Positions 43,701 to 52,632 of a stretch of 64,000 nucleotides of DNA are shown here, piece by piece. Source of the DNA: Verrucomicrobiota bacterium (GTDB lineage Bacteria; Verrucomicrobiota; Verrucomicrobiia; Opitutales; Opitutaceae); the NCBI GenBank assembly GCA_014584295.1, contig JACTNC010000039.1, forward strand, positions 1 through 64,000, read 5' to 3'. Below the pieces are notes generated by a model, which was not told the origin of the DNA, did no database searches, and saw only the letters and a list, made by a program, of their open reading frames with translations. A program made the translations under genes and the position numbers. How positions within the stretch are numbered: the stretch's first letter is position 1; every line of letters starts with the position of its first letter.

Positions 43701-43930
43701 CTGCGATGGGGCCCGGGGCCTATGAATATGAGGGACCGCGAACAGCAGTGGACGTCAGCATTTCCTGGCTTCTGAGGAAACATCTTTCCCTATTTTTTGG
43801 GGGCACCAACATATTCAGCGACGATCCCACCGCGGAACGATATGGATCTGAGACGCCGGAATGGGCAAGGCGGTTCAGGATCCAGCAATTCGGTGCGCAA
43901 TATCAACTGGGGGTCCGCGGAACCTTCTGA
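40760..43930 (+). CDS. TonB-dependent receptor with carboxypeptidase-like N-terminal domain
   Basis: A 1,056-residue outer-membrane receptor. A signal peptide ('TRFVLALGLGSLLSDGRAQ') is followed by a carboxypeptidase regulatory-like domain ('NISGRVQNVDTGQYLVNARV', 'AFTDETGIFWLNDLAVGPVT'). The TonB-box-like 'VVKLDPFKVTADAEMTADA' precedes the plug domain ('GNVGEFLKYMPSIQADFADP', 'VPRPGDPADSMGGIINLISK'). The barrel ends in 'RRFRIQQFGAQYQLGVRGTF' with the terminal aromatic. Such receptors with an added N-terminal domain are common for large glycan fragments. It is likely the importer for products of the enzymes encoded on both sides. No SusD-like gene is adjacent. Confidence 0.95.
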   Translation: MNRQRHFTTRATRFVLALGLGSLLSDGRAQTAAPTVTASQSTGNISGRVQNVDTGQYLVNARVSVVGSNRQAFTDETGIFWLNDLAVGPVTLRVFYTGLLPEELVVRVEAGATVNQPIQLSSTVRGADSRPVVKLDPFKVTADAEMTADALAVNEQRFAGNIKSVLAADAFGDISEGNVGEFLKYMPSIQADFADPQIASVTVRGLASNLTQVSTDGAQMANAHTGGASRVFQFYQVSMNNLSRIELTKVPRPGDPADSMGGIINLISKSAFERRTPQFNYRMFFTGAKDNISIKRMRGPQEKLAHRILPSVEFSYILPVNDRFGISVSSSSLNRYDERHVAAKVFNTSLANSGASVSNPFMQSFTLQDAPRYTYRNSISLKADWRVTPNSVLSATVQYGDYLTRYSMSQLVATTGTNAVPTAGGKALSWGPDYTHGATGRGGMTLDGQNYVIDGATKFGNLRYRFDNGTWQIKAGASWSKSKTAMNDVEAGQFYSTTNQLIGLPGFVGSLFTVDFLDINKNSPGSVRFTDANGALVDITDPNKYRLTAATSVPRRISNEVYTADASIRRRINSLPFPLAVEIGGAQRYQKFDTRRWNNAYTYYGPDGNAATNDHSTPYLADMSRAGRTNLDFGFAGIKDLPWFSATHAYSAWQENPVLFGQTLAQKVSGETFRRTNSELFEETVNAFYFEVDGQFLRNRLRVLTGVRYEETIGKGAGLLTDPNGVWVRDADGSFAHDSKGARIRKPEAGAVGSLEQLDVTLFERAAKARRTYDGFYPSAHLTYNITENLMARFAYARTYGRPNVTSIIPNMTINEFDLENGSPTDGALGTITMRNTGLRPWVADNYDYTLEYYTKNGGAFSAGVFRKQIDGFFQTVVKIVNEEDLAALGLDPIYAGYQLSTQYNLGKGSIDGYEFSARQPLAVLGSWGKPFDVFANASYFTDISGLKGRTINAGATIRLDPITFSTKVNYRTGRRGAAVAAMGPGAYEYEGPRTAVDVSISWLLRKHLSLFFGGTNIFSDDPTAERYGSETPEWARRFRIQQFGAQYQLGVRGTF

Positions 43931-44025
43931 CGGCCATCCCTGGGTGCGGTCTGTTCCCGCGCGTTTCGAATCAAAGACACGATTCCGATGACAAGAATGA
44001 AATCCCCTGGTGGAGGTGCCTTCAT

Positions 44026-45798
44026 ATGATTGATGCCGAAATAGGTGGGGCGGTGAAATGGCCCCGACGGCGCCAGTCATGGCTGGCAGTAGCCCTCCTT
44101 GGGCTGTTTGCCCTGGGAGGCGTGCCCATGGAGGGGCAGACGAAGGACGCGGGCCAGATCGTATGGCACAATCTGCTCAAGGAATCCAAATTGGAGGGAC
44201 AGGGATGGAGTACGACCAATCATCCGTACGACCGCCTGCCTGCTGCAGCGCGCGGAGTGGTCCGGGATCCAGTTTGGAAACTTGGAGAAGACTCTACCGG
44301 GCTTCGGTTTCGTTTTGTTACGGATGCCGACTCGATACGGGCGCGGTGGATGCTGCGTCAGGACCGCCTGGCGATGTATCACATGCCGGCAACAGGAGTA
44401 AGCGGCTTGGACCTGTATGTGCGCAATGCTGATTCATGGAAGTGGATCGGTGTCGGACGCCCTCGAAACACCGGGAAATCCCAAGACCAGTTATTGGTGG
44501 GTGACCTTGGACGAGAATTGCGCGAATACATGCTCTATCTCCCGCTCTACAACGGGGTCGATTCCGTTGAACTGGGCCTTCCACAGGGCGCCAAGTTTGA
44601 GCCTGCGCCGGATCGCTATTCGGGAAAGAAGCCGATCGTATTCTATGGCACGTCGATCACGCAGGGCGGTTGTGCCTCACGACCGGGCATGTCCTATGAG
44701 GCCATCCTGGGGCGTCGTTTGGATTGGCCCACGATCAATCTGGGCTTCAGCGGGAATGGAAAATCGGAACCTGAAATGGCGCAGCTTGTTGCCCAGCTTG
44801 ATGCCTCTGTCTACGTTTTCGATAGCTTGGGCAACCTGACTCCGGAACAAACCAAGGAAAGGGTGAGGCCGTTTATCAAGGTCCTCCGGGATCGTCATCC
44901 CACAACGCCCATCGTCCTGCTTGAGCATCTTTATCCACCGCATTCGGTATTTGGTGAGAACTTCCGCGCAAAGGACACCGAAACGAATGGATATCTGCGT
45001 CAATTGTATGACGAACTGAAGAAGTCTGGGGATAAGCACATCCACTATGTTCCCGCGTCCTTGCTCCTTGGTGGTGACGGGGAGGACACGGTGGATGGGC
45101 TCCATCCCACCGACCTTGGCTTCATGCGAATGGCGGATGGCATCGAAGCAACATTGCGCTCGGCGATGGCCGATGCCGGTTTCGTTGTCCCGGATGAGGC
45201 AGGTTTTGTCCCGCTTTTTGATGGAAAGACTCTGTCCGGTTGGAAGCCGCACGAGGGTATGCCACCGATTCATCGTGCGGGAAAATGGTGGGTTGAGGAT
45301 GGCGTTCTGTATGGAACACAGGATCCACCTGGCAAAGGCGGACTTCTCTGGCTGGATCGACCCTATACGAATTACATCCTGAAGCTTCAGGTCCAGGTGA
45401 CCTATCCCATGGATACCGGTGTCTTTCTCCGGGTCGGGCCAACGGGACTCAGCCAACAGGTAACCTTTGACTACCGACCCCGTGGTTATGTGGGTCGAAT
45501 CTTTATTCCATTCCTGGGGCATACCCACGTTTCGCGCGATACCGAAGGTGTGAGGCTTGTCCGGCCGGACACATGGAACGACCTGACAATCCGCATCGAA
45601 GGCAATCCTGCGCGGATTCGCGTATGGCTTAATGAGCGTTTGGTCACCGACTTTACCCACTCGGAAAAAACGGCCCGTGGGCTGCCTGCAACAGGGGGAA
45701 TTGCACTTCAGGTCCATCCCGACGTCGAGGGGTTGACGACTTGGAAGGCAGGCAACGCGGTGAAATTCCGAAACGTAAGAATCAAGGAGCTGCCATGA
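44026..45798 (+). CDS. Fusion of SGNH-type hydrolase and DUF1080 domain, exported
   Basis: A 590-residue exported fusion. The ATG at 44026 has a good GGAGG upstream, and the signal-like segment 'SWLAVALLGLFALGGVPMEG' follows. The N-terminal region has an SGNH_hydr_N-type domain, then the hydrolase block 'PIVFYGTSITQGGCASRPGM' (Ser), 'PTINLGFSGNGKSEPEMAQL' and 'DGLHPTDLGFMRMADG' (Asp-x-x-His). From about residue 390 a DUF1080 domain begins with 'FVPLFDGKTLSGWKPHEG' and ends with 'WKAGNAVKFRNVRIKELP'. DUF1080 proteins are now named 3-keto-disaccharide hydrolases. The stop overlaps the ceramidase-like start by ATGA. A dual esterase/keto-glycoside role is inferred. Confidence 0.9.
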   Translation: MIDAEIGGAVKWPRRRQSWLAVALLGLFALGGVPMEGQTKDAGQIVWHNLLKESKLEGQGWSTTNHPYDRLPAAARGVVRDPVWKLGEDSTGLRFRFVTDADSIRARWMLRQDRLAMYHMPATGVSGLDLYVRNADSWKWIGVGRPRNTGKSQDQLLVGDLGRELREYMLYLPLYNGVDSVELGLPQGAKFEPAPDRYSGKKPIVFYGTSITQGGCASRPGMSYEAILGRRLDWPTINLGFSGNGKSEPEMAQLVAQLDASVYVFDSLGNLTPEQTKERVRPFIKVLRDRHPTTPIVLLEHLYPPHSVFGENFRAKDTETNGYLRQLYDELKKSGDKHIHYVPASLLLGGDGEDTVDGLHPTDLGFMRMADGIEATLRSAMADAGFVVPDEAGFVPLFDGKTLSGWKPHEGMPPIHRAGKWWVEDGVLYGTQDPPGKGGLLWLDRPYTNYILKLQVQVTYPMDTGVFLRVGPTGLSQQVTFDYRPRGYVGRIFIPFLGHTHVSRDTEGVRLVRPDTWNDLTIRIEGNPARIRVWLNERLVTDFTHSEKTARGLPATGGIALQVHPDVEGLTTWKAGNAVKFRNVRIKELP

Positions 45799-47276
45799 TG
45801 AAGTTTTCATTCCGACCGCTTGTTGCGTCCCCCTCAATCGTTCACGTGCTGCGGACATTTGCGCACTTGTCGGGGAAACATGCCTCAGCTGTCCTGAGCC
45901 TATTATTGTGGCTGGGTACGCCATCTTTCCTGCATGCCGAGTCTCTGAGAGTCGGCGCTGCGGCGGTTGATATTACTCCGCCGTTGAAGATGCCGTTTCA
46001 AGTTCCCCAACGGCCTCCGCATCCGGCACCAGGTGCAGAAGGCACGCATGATCCGTTACACGCGAAGGCGGTGGTCTTTGAAAGCGGGGGAATCAAGGCG
46101 GCAATTGTCGCGTGCGATGTTACCAGCCTGCCTCTGGCCATGATTGAAGAGGCCCGAAAGATCGTGGGAAAGATCTGCGATGTGCCTCCGGAAAACGTGA
46201 TGATTACATCGACGCACACGCATACGAGTCCGAATCTTCGCCCACGCTTTTTCAAGGATACCGCCACCCGTGAACAGATGGCGATCGCCGACCGGTATCT
46301 GACTGGTCTTCCAGGCATGATCGCAGAGAGTGTCAGGCAGGCTGAGGCGAATCTCACTCCGGCTCGCCTGCATGCGGCATGTGGCAGGGTCGACAACCTC
46401 GCCTACAACCGGCGCTATCTCATGAAGGATGGACGCGTCTACGCGAATCCGGCAAAGGGTCACGATGAAGACCTCGTCAATGTCGTGCGTGAGGCCGGGA
46501 CGACGGATCCATCCCTTCCGCTCGTCTATGTCGATGCGCCCGATGGAAAGCCATTGGCCAGCCTGGTCAATTTCTCGATGCATCTGGATACCACGGGTGG
46601 CCTCCAATTTTCGTCCGATTTTGCATATGAGCTGTCGAAGATCCTCGCCGATGTGAAGGGACCCGAAATGCTGACGCACTTCACCATCGGCGCCGCGGGG
46701 AATATCAATCACTACTATCTGTTGGATCCCAAGAAGCCCCATCGTGTGAAGGGGTATGGCGAAGCGGCGCGTATCGGCGCATTGCTGGCGGCTGAAGTGG
46801 TCCGTTGCTATCAGCGACTGGAGACGCTTGCGAGTGCGCCGCTCAAGGTCTCGCGCGAGAGCGTGCGTCTGAAGCTCATGGCCTCCAAGAGCCGCCAGTT
46901 CGAGGAAACTCACCAGAAGAAGCCCTTTTTTGATGGCGAGGTCATGGAGACCTATGTCGACGGGAATTATACATTCCAGGCTGAGGTGATGGTGATCACT
47001 TTGGGTGATGAGCTCGCGTTTGTTGGCGTACCCGGTGAGCTCTTCGTGGAGCTTGGGCTTCAGGTGAAGATGAACTCGCCCTACAAGTATACGTTTCTCA
47101 ATGAGCTGGCGAATGGTGCGATCGGATACATTCCGACCCGAAGGGCCATGAGCGAAGGAGCCTATGGCGCCTCTCCGCCGACTACGCGCAATGAACCGGG
47201 CAACGGCGAGGCACTCGTCGATTCCGCAATCCGTCAGCTTATCGCCCATCGGGCTATCGAACCTACCCTTCGTTAG
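45795..47276 (+). CDS. Neutral/alkaline ceramidase-like exported hydrolase
   Basis: A 493-residue exported protein of the neutral ceramidase-like domain family, commonly found in PVC bacteria with carbohydrate enzymes. A hydrophobic stretch near residue 40 ('ASAVLSLLLWLGTPSFLHA') serves as signal. Conserved metal-region motifs are 'RVGAAAVDITPPL', 'DPLHAKAVVFESGG', 'IVACDVTSLP', 'VMITSTHTHTSPNL' (His pair) and 'ASLVNFSMHLDTTGG', plus 'ELANGAIGYIPTRRAMSEGA' and 'YGASPPTTRNEPGNGEALVD' near the end. True ceramide hydrolysis is not implied. The ATG at 45795 overlaps the upstream DUF1080 fusion stop. A similar coupled DUF1080/ceramidase-like pair occurs at 53891-56296. Confidence 0.85.
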   Translation: MMKFSFRPLVASPSIVHVLRTFAHLSGKHASAVLSLLLWLGTPSFLHAESLRVGAAAVDITPPLKMPFQVPQRPPHPAPGAEGTHDPLHAKAVVFESGGIKAAIVACDVTSLPLAMIEEARKIVGKICDVPPENVMITSTHTHTSPNLRPRFFKDTATREQMAIADRYLTGLPGMIAESVRQAEANLTPARLHAACGRVDNLAYNRRYLMKDGRVYANPAKGHDEDLVNVVREAGTTDPSLPLVYVDAPDGKPLASLVNFSMHLDTTGGLQFSSDFAYELSKILADVKGPEMLTHFTIGAAGNINHYYLLDPKKPHRVKGYGEAARIGALLAAEVVRCYQRLETLASAPLKVSRESVRLKLMASKSRQFEETHQKKPFFDGEVMETYVDGNYTFQAEVMVITLGDELAFVGVPGELFVELGLQVKMNSPYKYTFLNELANGAIGYIPTRRAMSEGAYGASPPTTRNEPGNGEALVDSAIRQLIAHRAIEPTLR

Positions 47277-47321
47277 GCCGCGAAAGGGAGCCATCGGCGC
47301 AGATCTCAAAACAAGAATCCC

Positions 47322-48809
47322 ATGAACAATCTTCGAATGAATGCCACGCCCCTCCTTGGACAATCACCTGTTCACGCAAACATCTGGAAGAGGCTCGTCA
47401 TACTCCCGATGCTCCTTGTCGGGGGGATTATTCTTGCAGGCACACCGTGCCGCGCCGCTTTGGAAAAGCATCCCAACATTGTCTTCATCCTTATCGATGA
47501 TCTGCGCTGGGATGACCTCTCCTGCATGGGAAACACCGTCTCCAAGACTCCGCATATTGACAGGATCGCTGCGGAAGGGATCCTGTTTCGGAGTACGTTT
47601 GCGACGTCGCCGCTCTGCTCACCCAGCAGGGCGAACATTCTAACGGGGTTGTACACGCACGCCCATGGTATCCTAGACAACACTGACCGCAGCGTGGCGA
47701 GCCACAAGCTGAAGACTTTCCCGCAGGAGCTTCAGAAGGCGGGATATGAAACGGCGTTTCTCGGCAAATGGCACATGGGCAACGACAGCACCCCTCGTCC
47801 GGGGTTCAATTCATGGACCTGCCTGCTGGGTCAGGGGACCTCAAATGACGCGACAATGAATGTCGACGGCAAGGTAGTGAAAACAAAGGGGTACGTCACC
47901 GACATGCTCTCCGAGCGTGCAGTCGAGTACATCAAACGGCCGCACAAGAAACCGTTCCTGCTGTTCTTTGCGCACAAGGCGTTGCATCCGGAAACGGCGC
48001 AGGCTGCCGATGGGAAGCTTTCTGATCCGGCCGCATCCAATTTCATTCCGGCCGCTCGTCACAGGAATCTCTATTCCGGCACGCCCATACCGAGACGACC
48101 AAACATTGATGATACTCTCGAGGGCAAGCCTGCTTTACGACAGGAGATTCCCGGGCTGCCTCCGCTGAGTGCAGCCACCGGTTCCAGCGATGAGGCGATC
48201 CTTGGAAGGCTGCGGATGTTGGCGGCTGTCGATGAGAGCACGGGTGCGTTACTGAAGGCGTTGGAGGAAACCGGTCAGCTTGACAATACGCTCATTGTCG
48301 TGACCGGCGACGAGGGCTATTTCTACGGGGAGCATGGACTCAGCGTTGAGCGGCGCCTGGCCTATGAGGAATCGATCCGAATTCCATTGCTGATGCGTCT
48401 GCCTACGCTGATCGCGGCCGGAGCAAAGCGTGACCAGGTGGTGACCACGCTCGATCTGGCGCCCACACTGCTGGAATTGGGGGGAGCCACCGTGCCGTCA
48501 GCCTACCAAGGCCATTCGCTCGTGCCACTTTTGAAGCAGAACGGCCCTGAGATTCGGGATGCATTCTTGATCGAATACTATACCGATACGGTTTTTCCGC
48601 GTGTGCGGAACATGGGTTATCAGGCTGTGCGCACCAACGATTGGAAATACATTCACTATGTCGATCTGAAGGATGCGGACGAGTTGTACGACCTGAACCG
48701 GGATCCCTACGAGATGCGCAATCTGATCGGCAACTCAAAGCTGGCCGACCGCATGAGAGCGAAGCTGGCTCAGATGTTGGTTGAGACGGGTGCGCCCAGG
48801 CGGGATTGA
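47322..48809 (+). CDS. Formylglycine sulfatase
   Basis: A 495-residue exported sulfatase. A hydrophobic stretch at about residues 25-43 ('LVILPMLLVGGIILAGTPC') gives the signal anchor or peptide; the Cys at its end could make a lipoprotein, though the context is not ideal. The metal start is 'PNIVFILIDDLRWDDLSCMG'. The maturation signature is Cys99-Ser-Pro-Ser-Arg103 in 'TSPLCSPSRANILTGLYTHA'. 'GYETAFLGKWHMGND' and 'IVVTGDEGYFYGEHGLSVER' follow. It belongs with arylsulfatase/choline-sulfatase or N-acetylglucosamine-6-sulfatase-type groups; substrate uncertain. It lies 45 bp after the ceramidase-like gene and is followed closely by a dienelactone hydrolase, suggesting one transcript. Confidence 0.95.
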   Translation: MNNLRMNATPLLGQSPVHANIWKRLVILPMLLVGGIILAGTPCRAALEKHPNIVFILIDDLRWDDLSCMGNTVSKTPHIDRIAAEGILFRSTFATSPLCSPSRANILTGLYTHAHGILDNTDRSVASHKLKTFPQELQKAGYETAFLGKWHMGNDSTPRPGFNSWTCLLGQGTSNDATMNVDGKVVKTKGYVTDMLSERAVEYIKRPHKKPFLLFFAHKALHPETAQAADGKLSDPAASNFIPAARHRNLYSGTPIPRRPNIDDTLEGKPALRQEIPGLPPLSAATGSSDEAILGRLRMLAAVDESTGALLKALEETGQLDNTLIVVTGDEGYFYGEHGLSVERRLAYEESIRIPLLMRLPTLIAAGAKRDQVVTTLDLAPTLLELGGATVPSAYQGHSLVPLLKQNGPEIRDAFLIEYYTDTVFPRVRNMGYQAVRTNDWKYIHYVDLKDADELYDLNRDPYEMRNLIGNSKLADRMRAKLAQMLVETGAPRRD

Positions 48810-48841
48810 TTTCGGATGCGCAGGAAGTTCATTTGTGCCCC

Positions 48842-49690
48842 ATGAAAACCACACCCCTGTTATTTTCCCGGTTTGCTGTCGGATTCCTCGCGGTCTTCTT
48901 CGGATCCTGCGCCTCTGCCCAAGACTGGGCAAAAGCGAAACTGGAACAGTCGCCAAGGCACTTGGAGTGGAAAACGTTGAAACACGACGGACGCGAAGTC
49001 GGTTGCTTCGTTGGGTATCCCGAGGTCAATCATAAGGCAACGGCGGTCGTGGTAATCCACGACATCTGGGGCATGTCCCACTGGGCACGTGGCATGGTTG
49101 ATGACCTTGCTGCAGCGGGATATATCGCAGTCGCTCCGGATCTGCTATGGGGCGCCGGTCCTGGGAAAGGCGGAACATCAGAATTCGCGGATGATGCAAT
49201 TCCCTTGGCGATTCGTGCGCTCCCTGCGGACCAGATCACGGCTGATCTCGATGCTGCAGTGCAGTATGCGGCGAATTTGCCCTCATGTAATGGAAAGGTC
49301 GCTGTTGTTGGGTTTTGCTGGGGCGGGAGCGAGAGCTTCAGGTTTGCAACCAACAATTCCGTAATCAAGACGGCGTTTGTATTCTATGGAGATGGACCCA
49401 CTCGCGATGCCGACCTCGAGCGGATTGCATGCCCGATCATCGCATTCTATGCGGAAAACGACATGCGGATAAACGCGACAGTACCTGTTACGACGGACCA
49501 GATGAAGCGACTGGGAAAGTCCTACCATACCGAGTTCTATCCGGGATCCGGACATGGTTTCATGAAGGCAGGCCAGGCACCGGCGCCCGCTCCGGATGCT
49601 GACACGCAGGTTCAAGAGCGCTACATCGCCAACAAGGCTGCGCGCAATGCGGCGTGGAGTAGGCTCATTTCATCGCTGAAATCATTGTAA
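48842..49690 (+). CDS. Exported dienelactone hydrolase-family protein
   Basis: A 282-residue alpha/beta hydrolase with a signal peptide ('FAVGFLAVFFGSCASAQ'); a lipoprotein cut before Cys is possible. The dienelactone hydrolase features are the Cys nucleophile in 'KVAVVGFCWGGSESFRF', Asp in 'IIAFYAENDMRINATV' and His in 'FYPGSGHGFMKAG'. The substrate is unknown; such proteins often hydrolyse esters or lactones in catabolic clusters. The ATG at 48842 follows the sulfatase stop by 32 bp. Confidence 0.9.
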   Translation: MKTTPLLFSRFAVGFLAVFFGSCASAQDWAKAKLEQSPRHLEWKTLKHDGREVGCFVGYPEVNHKATAVVVIHDIWGMSHWARGMVDDLAAAGYIAVAPDLLWGAGPGKGGTSEFADDAIPLAIRALPADQITADLDAAVQYAANLPSCNGKVAVVGFCWGGSESFRFATNNSVIKTAFVFYGDGPTRDADLERIACPIIAFYAENDMRINATVPVTTDQMKRLGKSYHTEFYPGSGHGFMKAGQAPAPAPDADTQVQERYIANKAARNAAWSRLISSLKSL

Positions 49691-49752
49691 GCCCTCAATT
49701 GCGCATCTGCGCGAGCAGCTCAATCCAATCAACCAATAGCCCTACATCGCTT

Positions 49753-50790
49753 ATGAAAAAGTATAATGTCGGCATCATTGGCTATGGCTGGGCGAGTACC
49801 GCCCACATCCAGGCCATCAATGCAACCAGTCAGGCGCAGGTGGTTGCAGTCTATTCTTCCCGTCCTCAGGATTCGGATGCGCTCAGCACCCGCTATGGCG
49901 GAAGAATCGAAACGTACACGAGTCTGGATGCCATGCTGCGCCGTCCGGACCTGCATGCGGTCTCCGTGTGCAGTCTGCCTCACCAGCATCCGGCTCATGT
50001 CATTGCCGCGGCGAGGGCCGGAAAACATGTCATCATTGAAAAACCGATCAGTCTCAATCTTGCGGATGCACTGGCGGTAGGTGATGCGATCCGTGCCGGA
50101 GCTGTGAAATCCTGCGTGTGTTTCGAAGCGCGTTTCTCAAGTCAATTTGTCGCAACCAAGGCGGTGATTGATGCGGGCCTCCTGGGAGACATTCACTATG
50201 GTGAAGTCGATTACTACCATGGCGTCGGTCCCTGGTATGGTCAGTTTCGTTGGAACACCGCTCGAAAAGACGGAGGGAGCAGTCTGCTGTCGGCGGGGTG
50301 TCATGCGTTCGATGCCCTGTTACTCTGCATGGGCAGCGATGTCGTCTCGGTGTCCAGCCATGCGACAGGTTCCCAAAACAAGGATTTCAAGAAATACGAA
50401 TATGGCACGACATCCGTAACCATCCTCAAATTTCGGAATGGCCGGATTGGCAAGGTTGCATCGGTGATCGATTGTCTCCAGCCGTACTATTTTCACACAC
50501 ACTTGGTTGGGAGTGAAGGGTCGCTGCTCGACAACCGGTTCCACTCCGAAAAGATTGCCGGACTCAATCGTCATGCCTGGAGCAATCTGGCGATGAAGCT
50601 TTTGGACTCAGGTGATGTCTCCGATCATCCGTATCAGAAGCAGTTTGAAGCCTTTTTTGCTGCGATCGACAGGGGTGACGAGATGCCACTGACGAGCTTC
50701 AACGAGGCATTTGTATCGCACCGAATGATTCTGGCGGCGGACCGCTCTGCAGAGATCGGATCAGAGGTCAGGCTCGATCAGTTTTCATGA
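49753..50790 (+). CDS. Gfo/Idh/MocA oxidoreductase
   Basis: A 345-residue NAD(P)-binding oxidoreductase without a signal peptide, so cytoplasmic. It has 'YNVGIIGYGWASTAHIQAIN' at the N-terminus, the 'VCSLPHQHPAHVIAAARAGK' segment, the 'IIEKPISLNLADAL' lysine motif and 'DGGSSLLSAGCHAFDALLLC' in the C-terminal domain. It starts a tightly coupled series: its stop overlaps the PIG-L start by ATGA. Likely it oxidises or reduces a sugar or sugar phosphate in amino-sugar-like catabolism; exact substrate unknown. Confidence 0.92.
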   Translation: MKKYNVGIIGYGWASTAHIQAINATSQAQVVAVYSSRPQDSDALSTRYGGRIETYTSLDAMLRRPDLHAVSVCSLPHQHPAHVIAAARAGKHVIIEKPISLNLADALAVGDAIRAGAVKSCVCFEARFSSQFVATKAVIDAGLLGDIHYGEVDYYHGVGPWYGQFRWNTARKDGGSSLLSAGCHAFDALLLCMGSDVVSVSSHATGSQNKDFKKYEYGTTSVTILKFRNGRIGKVASVIDCLQPYYFHTHLVGSEGSLLDNRFHSEKIAGLNRHAWSNLAMKLLDSGDVSDHPYQKQFEAFFAAIDRGDEMPLTSFNEAFVSHRMILAADRSAEIGSEVRLDQFS

Positions 50791-51587
50791 AACAGCGACG
50801 CGTACTGGCAATTGCAGCCCATCCGGACGACATCGAATTCATGATGGCCGGAACGTTGCTCGAATTGCGGGCCGCGGGTTATGAAGTGCACTATCTCAAC
50901 ATTGCAGATGGTTCCTGTGGCAGTCACGTGGAGAATGCAGAAAGGACGCGGGCGCGGCGTGCGCGCGAGGCGCGGGCTGCAGCACGGATTCTTGGGGCCA
51001 GGCATCATCCAAGCCTGGTGCAGGACTTGGGAATTTATTATGAGCCGCGCCTCCTGCGCCGGATAACGGCGATTGTAAGGAAGGTGGCTCCGTCGATCGT
51101 GCTCACCCATTCACCCGAGGATTACATGGAGGATCACACCAATACGGCACGGTTGGTGGCCACCGCGGTCTTTGCCCGGGGAATGCCGAATTATCGTTCG
51201 AATCCAAGGGTCGCTGCGATGGACGGAGATGTTACACTTTACCATGCGTTGCCTCATGGTCTGCGCGATGCCATGGCCCGGAGTGTGATACCGGAGAGTT
51301 TTGTCGATGTATCGGGTGTTCACGCAGTAAAACTCTCGGCACTCGCCGCGCACAAGAGTCAGCAGCGGTGGCTGACCGAAACCCAGGGGATGTCATCGTA
51401 TATCACCGACATGGAAACCATGAGCCGAGCGGTGGGCAAGATGTCTCGAAAGTTCCGCCTGGCCGAAGGGTGGCGGAGGCACAATGCACTGGGATTCTGC
51501 AGCGAGGACGCGGACCCGATCCGCGCGGCATTGGGGCCGAAATACCTTTTAAATCCCAGGTACTCGCGTGGCAGCAGGCACACCTGA
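50787..51587 (+). CDS. PIG-L/LmbE-family N-deacetylase
   Basis: A 266-residue zinc-dependent deacetylase of the PIG-L/LmbE family, which removes acetyl groups from N-acetylglucosamine-containing compounds. The zinc-binding motif is '[17 protein letters not shown]' (H-P-D-D), with the second His in '[17 protein letters not shown]'. There is no signal peptide. It overlaps the Gfo/Idh gene by ATGA and the NagB-like gene by about 20 bp, so all three are likely translated together. A deacetylase next to a deaminase suggests N-acetyl amino-sugar breakdown. Confidence 0.95.
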   Translation: MKQRRVLAIAAHPDDIEFMMAGTLLELRAAGYEVHYLNIADGSCGSHVENAERTRARRAREARAAARILGARHHPSLVQDLGIYYEPRLLRRITAIVRKVAPSIVLTHSPEDYMEDHTNTARLVATAVFARGMPNYRSNPRVAAMDGDVTLYHALPHGLRDAMARSVIPESFVDVSGVHAVKLSALAAHKSQQRWLTETQGMSSYITDMETMSRAVGKMSRKFRLAEGWRRHNALGFCSEDADPIRAALGPKYLLNPRYSRGSRHT

Positions 51588-52572
51588 TGTTACGCGAATT
51601 CGCCCATTTTATCACCCCGAAATCCGAAGAAAGATTCGATCCATCATGCCACGCTTAATGAGCTCAATTGCACCCGGGTGGTGGGACTATACCACGCTCG
51701 ACCGGGAATTGGTCAAGGAGGCGGCCAGCCTGACCCTGAAAGACATCGAAGGCCTCTCTCGGGATGGCTTTCGGGTTGTCATGTATGACACCCTGGAGGA
51801 ATTCTACCTGGCTGAGGCGCTCGAATACGTCACGGCGTGGCAATCTGCAACCGCGGACAACCCCGCAGGGATTTGTGGTCCCATCGGCCCAACCGAGCAG
51901 TTGCCGCTCGTTGCTCGTATCGTGAACGAGATCGGGCTTTCACTCAAACATGCCCATTTCTGGGGGATGGATGAATGGTATCAGGATGGCCGAACCGTGC
52001 CCCTGACACATCCGCTTTCCTTCGAGCGGGCCGATCGCGAACTCTGTTTCGATCGGATACGCCCGGATCTGGCGATGCCCGAGGAGAACCTTCATTTCCC
52101 GGTTGATGTGGGGCGCTACAAACGGAGTTGGAACGGAGTAAGCTGCAAGGTCATGCAAGGCGGACAAGGGGACATCAAGCACTGGGCGTTCAACGATCCG
52201 GTCAAACGTGTCGGGCAGTACGTCGATGCTCCTCCGTCTCCCGAGGAATATCGGAAGCTTGGCACCCGAATTGTCGACCTGCATCCGGTGACACTCGCGC
52301 AGAATGCCCGCACCTCGGGTGGCGGGAATATTTCGATCGTACCGACGTGTGCCATTACGGTCGGACCTGTTGAAACGTGGCTGGCGGAAAAGGTATCCAT
52401 CTGGCATGCCGGTTGCCATGACAATCCATTCGGGCAGCGGTTGACAGCGCTCATGGTCAGTCGTGGCTACATGGACAGTGCTGTGCCGATGTCGCTCCTG
52501 GCCGCGCACCCCAATGTGCAGTTCAACTTCTTCCGCCCTGGCATCGGATCCTGTCGAACTGAAGTGCATTGA
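51568..52572 (+). CDS. Glucosamine-6-phosphate deaminase-like protein (NagB family)
   Basis: A 334-residue protein using GTG at 51568, or 308 residues from an ATG at 51646. The GTG is kept because the extra segment ('[17 protein letters not shown]') looks protein-like and an AGG lies 8 bp upstream. The NagB-like fold is seen in '[20 protein letters not shown]', '[19 protein letters not shown]', '[18 protein letters not shown]' and '[20 protein letters not shown]'. It should convert an amino-sugar phosphate to a keto-sugar phosphate and ammonia, but the active-site differs from classic NagB, so the substrate may not be glucosamine 6-phosphate. It follows the deacetylase and precedes a NupG-like transporter. 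Confidence 0.8.
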   Translation: MAAGTPDVTRIRPFYHPEIRRKIRSIMPRLMSSIAPGWWDYTTLDRELVKEAASLTLKDIEGLSRDGFRVVMYDTLEEFYLAEALEYVTAWQSATADNPAGICGPIGPTEQLPLVARIVNEIGLSLKHAHFWGMDEWYQDGRTVPLTHPLSFERADRELCFDRIRPDLAMPEENLHFPVDVGRYKRSWNGVSCKVMQGGQGDIKHWAFNDPVKRVGQYVDAPPSPEEYRKLGTRIVDLHPVTLAQNARTSGGGNISIVPTCAITVGPVETWLAEKVSIWHAGCHDNPFGQRLTALMVSRGYMDSAVPMSLLAAHPNVQFNFFRPGIGSCRTEVH

Positions 52573-52632
52573 TGCGGCTGCGTGCTCAGTGAGAGCGGCG
52601 TCACCAAGAAACAGCTCCAACACCCCACCACC

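Noticed and set aside
44677-45924. Minus-strand frame of 415 codons
   Set aside because: Opposite the SGNH-DUF1080 fusion, whose catalytic motifs and start signal are clear.
46056-47363. Minus-strand frame of 435 codons
   Set aside because: Opposite the ceramidase-like gene; no family motifs.
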